A stretch of 6,984 nt of DNA, taken from NCBI GenBank assembly GCA_002693165.1, contig NZOP01000046.1:1-6984 (forward strand), read 5' to 3'. Positions 5,171 through 6,984 of the stretch are shown here, in pieces. The notes beneath the pieces were generated by a model. It saw only the letters and a list, made by a program, of their open reading frames with translations, searched no databases and was not told the origin of the DNA. The position numbers were made by a program, and so were the translations under genes. How positions within the stretch are numbered: position 1 is the stretch's first letter; each line of letters begins with the position of its first letter. The DNA comes from Nitrososphaerota archaeon. GTDB taxonomy: Archaea > Thermoproteota > Nitrososphaeria > Nitrososphaerales > UBA57.

Positions 5171-6229
5171 TTAATTTATAGTTCGTTTAATGAGTTCCTT
5201 TAGTTCTTCTAGGTTTTCGCCTGTCTTGGCGGAAATTGTCATGATTTTTCTTGTTCCCAAGTCTTCCAATAGAGCGATTTTTTCATCTAGGCCATCGTAA
5301 GAAACAAGGTCCAGTTTGTTCAGCGCAAATATCATTTTTCCCTTTTCCACGCCTAAACGATCCAGTGTCTGTATGCATGTCCTCAGTTTATTTTCATAGT
5401 TTTCATAATAGTCGGATGCATCGACGACTACTATTACCGCATCGGTGTAAAGAAGTTCTTCGAGTGTGGAGCTGAAAGCATTGATCATGTAGGCCGGCAG
5501 CTTGCCTATGAAGCCAACGGTATCAGAAAGGAGATACGGTTCTTTTTGAATTGTAATACGTCGGGTTTTTGTAGAGAGTGTTGTGAATAGCTCCTTGCTT
5601 TGTTCAGTGTTTTCTCCTGTAAGTGAATTGAACAATGTGCTTTTTCCTGATGAAGTATATCCAGCAAGTGATATGGTTTTGAATCCTTGTCTTTTTCTTC
5701 CTTCTCGGTGCAGTTTTCTCTGGTTACCTGCTTTCTTTAATTTAGATTGGACAGTGTTGGCTCGATGTTGAATGTCTCTTGTATAGACGTCGACCTCATA
5801 AACTCCTATACCGCTAAACCCTGGTTTTTCTCCCTTACGAGTTAAACGAACTTTTTCTTTTGCGTGCACTCTTTCGTATGTAAGTTTAGCTAATTTTATT
5901 TGTAGAAGGGACTCATCGGATGAAGCTCTACGTTCAAAGATTTCCAGTATAAGAGACTCGCGATCTAGTACAAGTCTATTTAATTTTGATGCAAGATTAT
6001 AATTTTGTGATGTTTTTAATATTTCGTCAAAAATTATTACGTCGGGGTCTAATGATTCACAAACTCCGACGAGTTGTTCCAAGACACCGCCGCCAATTCC
6101 GTATTTTGGTTTTTTCAGGAATTTTTGTCTGACGATATGTACAACTTCATACCCTGCGGATTCACATAACCCCATTGCTTCTTGAAATGAGTCTTCGTGT
6201 TCGTATGTAATCAGAATTGCAGAGCCCAT
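5171..6229 (-). CDS. hflX: HflX-family ribosome-associated GTPase
   Basis: HflX proteins are cytoplasmic TRAFAC GTPases that bind the large ribosomal subunit and in bacteria split stalled ribosomes. The product is 352 residues, near the size of archaeal members. The N-terminal domain shows [12 protein letters not shown] (42-53), the counterpart of the glycine-rich YxGxGKxEE segment, then [17 protein letters not shown] and [19 protein letters not shown], both well matched to the family, followed by a basic helical region (about 110-185). The G domain is complete: G1 GYTSSGKST at 190-198, a switch I region [10 protein letters not shown] at 215-224, G3 DTVGF at 236-240, G4 NKLD at 304-307 and G5 SAK at 333-335. 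Where bacterial HflX has GPGETQLExDRR, this protein has [20 protein letters not shown]. It starts at ATG 6229, 30 bp after the protease stop, with its own promoter. Family call is firm; the archaeal function is less certain. Confidence 0.92.
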   Translation of the reverse strand: MGSAILITYEHEDSFQEAMGLCESAGYEVVHIVRQKFLKKPKYGIGGGVLEQLVGVCESLDPDVIIFDEILKTSQNYNLASKLNRLVLDRESLILEIFERRASSDESLLQIKLAKLTYERVHAKEKVRLTRKGEKPGFSGIGVYEVDVYTRDIQHRANTVQSKLKKAGNQRKLHREGRKRQGFKTISLAGYTSSGKSTLFNSLTGENTEQSKELFTTLSTKTRRITIQKEPYLLSDTVGFIGKLPAYMINAFSSTLEELLYTDAVIVVVDASDYYENYENKLRTCIQTLDRLGVEKGKMIFALNKLDLVSYDGLDEKIALLEDLGTRKIMTISAKTGENLEELKELIKRTIN

Positions 6230-6250
6230 GAGTAATCCTAGAAATCATGC

Positions 6251-6263
6251 TTTATTATATTAA
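6251..6263 (-). promoter_or_regulatory. Predicted promoter of hflX
   Basis: ATATAATAAA (6260-6251 on the minus strand) is centred about 26 bp before the ATG at 6229, ideal for a leaderless archaeal transcript. The box overlaps the TAA stop codon (6262-6260) of the upstream protease gene, so hflX can start on its own although it could also be reached by read-through. Confidence 0.55.
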
Positions 6264-6984
6264 GTGATGCGACATTGTGTATCGCTGAGGAATGTTATAG
6301 CTGAAGCGGATGTTTCGGCTATTGAATATTGGTTAGCCATAATTAATTTTCCCAGATTGTCTTTCCAGACCACAATATTGTCGTTTTGATTCAGTGGATC
6401 GTCTAGCCCTGAACCCCAGTTTACGCCTACAAGTTCTCCGTTCATATTAACTATAGGAGAACCGCTCGAGCCTCCGAAGACTGAAGGTAATGAGAATGAA
6501 TGTTCTGATGGAATATCGTCTGCGTTGCCGTTGTATGTTCCTGCAGCAATCACCCAGTTTCCTAATTCGCCAGGATGGCCGACCAAGATTATCATTTCAT
6601 CAACGTCTGGATCTATAGTAGAGATAGGAATGGGCACAGAATCTATTTCTATTTTAATTAATGCTAGATCGAATGCGTTTGAATTAGCGCGATTGTTGAG
6701 TATGTGGTTGCCCTCTTTTATCACGGTTCCAGTGTACTTCTGTCCGTTAGATAATTCTACAGTAACAAAGCGGTTGCCGTCTGTAACATGCGCATTTGTT
6801 AGAATACATCCATTGTTAGACACAAAGAAACCAGTGCCATAAGAGGAACGATCGCTTACATGCACCACACTTTCACGTATGTTATTTCCAACACGATAGA
6901 TTTCATCCCGTTGGCCTAAAATGGATTCAGAGAGAAGGAGAGATAGTTTTACGTTGTTATCATTTAGTATTTCGTTTTCTTCAA
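6260..6984 (-). CDS. Trypsin-like (HtrA/DegP-type) serine protease, 5' end outside window
   Basis: This is a chymotrypsin-fold serine endopeptidase of the type that usually acts at the cell envelope. The frame is open to the right edge: upstream of the GTG at 6868 it reads LGQRDEIYRVGNNIRESVVHVSDRSSYGTGFFV without a stop, matching the N-terminal strand of HtrA-like proteases, so the GTG is not the true start. About 240 residues are visible. The catalytic triad is complete: His in ILTNAHV (codon 6788-6790), Asp in NAFDLALIKI (6668-6670) and Ser in FGGSSGSPIVN (6464-6466), with GTGFFV before the His. The protein ends about 67 residues after the catalytic Ser with no PDZ domain, so it is a protease-only form. 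Any signal peptide or anchor would lie outside the window. It precedes hflX by 30 bp on the same strand. Target proteins are unknown. Confidence 0.88.
   Translation of the reverse strand, partial: EENEILNDNNVKLSLLLSESILGQRDEIYRVGNNIRESVVHVSDRSSYGTGFFVSNNGCILTNAHVTDGNRFVTVELSNGQKYTGTVIKEGNHILNNRANSNAFDLALIKIEIDSVPIPISTIDPDVDEMIILVGHPGELGNWVIAAGTYNGNADDIPSEHSFSLPSVFGGSSGSPIVNMNGELVGVNWGSGLDDPLNQNDNIVVWKDNLGKLIMANQYSIAETSASAITFLSDTQCRIT

Noticed and set aside
6260..6868. GTG at 6868 as the protease start
   Set aside because: The open frame continues to the window edge with protease-like sequence, so this GTG is an internal Val.
1..6984. CRISPR array, insertion sequence, attachment site, toxin-antitoxin or defence system
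   Set aside because: No repeated units with spacers, inverted terminal repeats, integrase, transposase or defence-type domains are visible; the content is housekeeping and envelope genes.

Overview
The window looks like chromosomal DNA from an AT-rich archaeon, most likely a marine or soil ammonia-oxidising Nitrososphaerota (Thaumarchaeota). This is an inference with three supports. Several genes have a TATA-like box about 23-27 bp before the start codon and no Shine-Dalgarno-like leader, which suggests leaderless transcripts. A serine tRNA gene carries at least one, and probably two, short introns of the archaeal bulge-helix-bulge type. The protein set (short surface proteins held by one membrane segment, an HflX-like GTPase, a TTG-started sugar-phosphate mutase) fits that group. 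No plasmid, phage, insertion sequence or CRISPR signature is visible.

Layout, left to right. (1) Positions 2-541, plus: the C-terminal two thirds of a FolD-type methylene-tetrahydrofolate dehydrogenase/cyclohydrolase; its start lies before the window. (2) 527-1042, minus: a small secreted protein with a C-terminal membrane anchor, overlapping the folD end tail to tail by 15 bp. (3) 1128-1245, plus: tRNA-Ser(CGA) with a 20-nt intron at 37/38 and a probable 12-nt intron in the D-loop. (4) 1260-2069, minus: a protein with an N-terminal membrane anchor and an outward domain of unknown function. (5) 2095-3420, plus: an alpha-D-phosphohexomutase (GlmM/phosphomannomutase family), diverging from (4) across only 25 bp. 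(6) 3421-5118, minus: a two-module iron(III)/thiamine-type ABC permease whose stop codon directly abuts that of (5). (7) 5171-6229, minus: an HflX-family GTPase. (8) 6260-6984, minus: a trypsin-like serine protease, open at the right edge of the window.

The genes are tightly packed (no gap above about 90 bp) but do not form one pathway. They are one-carbon metabolism, sugar-phosphate isomerisation, nutrient import, ribosome-associated GTPase, envelope proteolysis and two envelope proteins of unknown role. Genes 6-8 share a strand, but genes 6 and 7 each have their own recognisable promoter, so they may be separate units. I do not see a clearly new multi-gene system. The most unusual element is the serine tRNA gene, where the proposed D-loop splice would create the G18-G19 pair across the exon junction.
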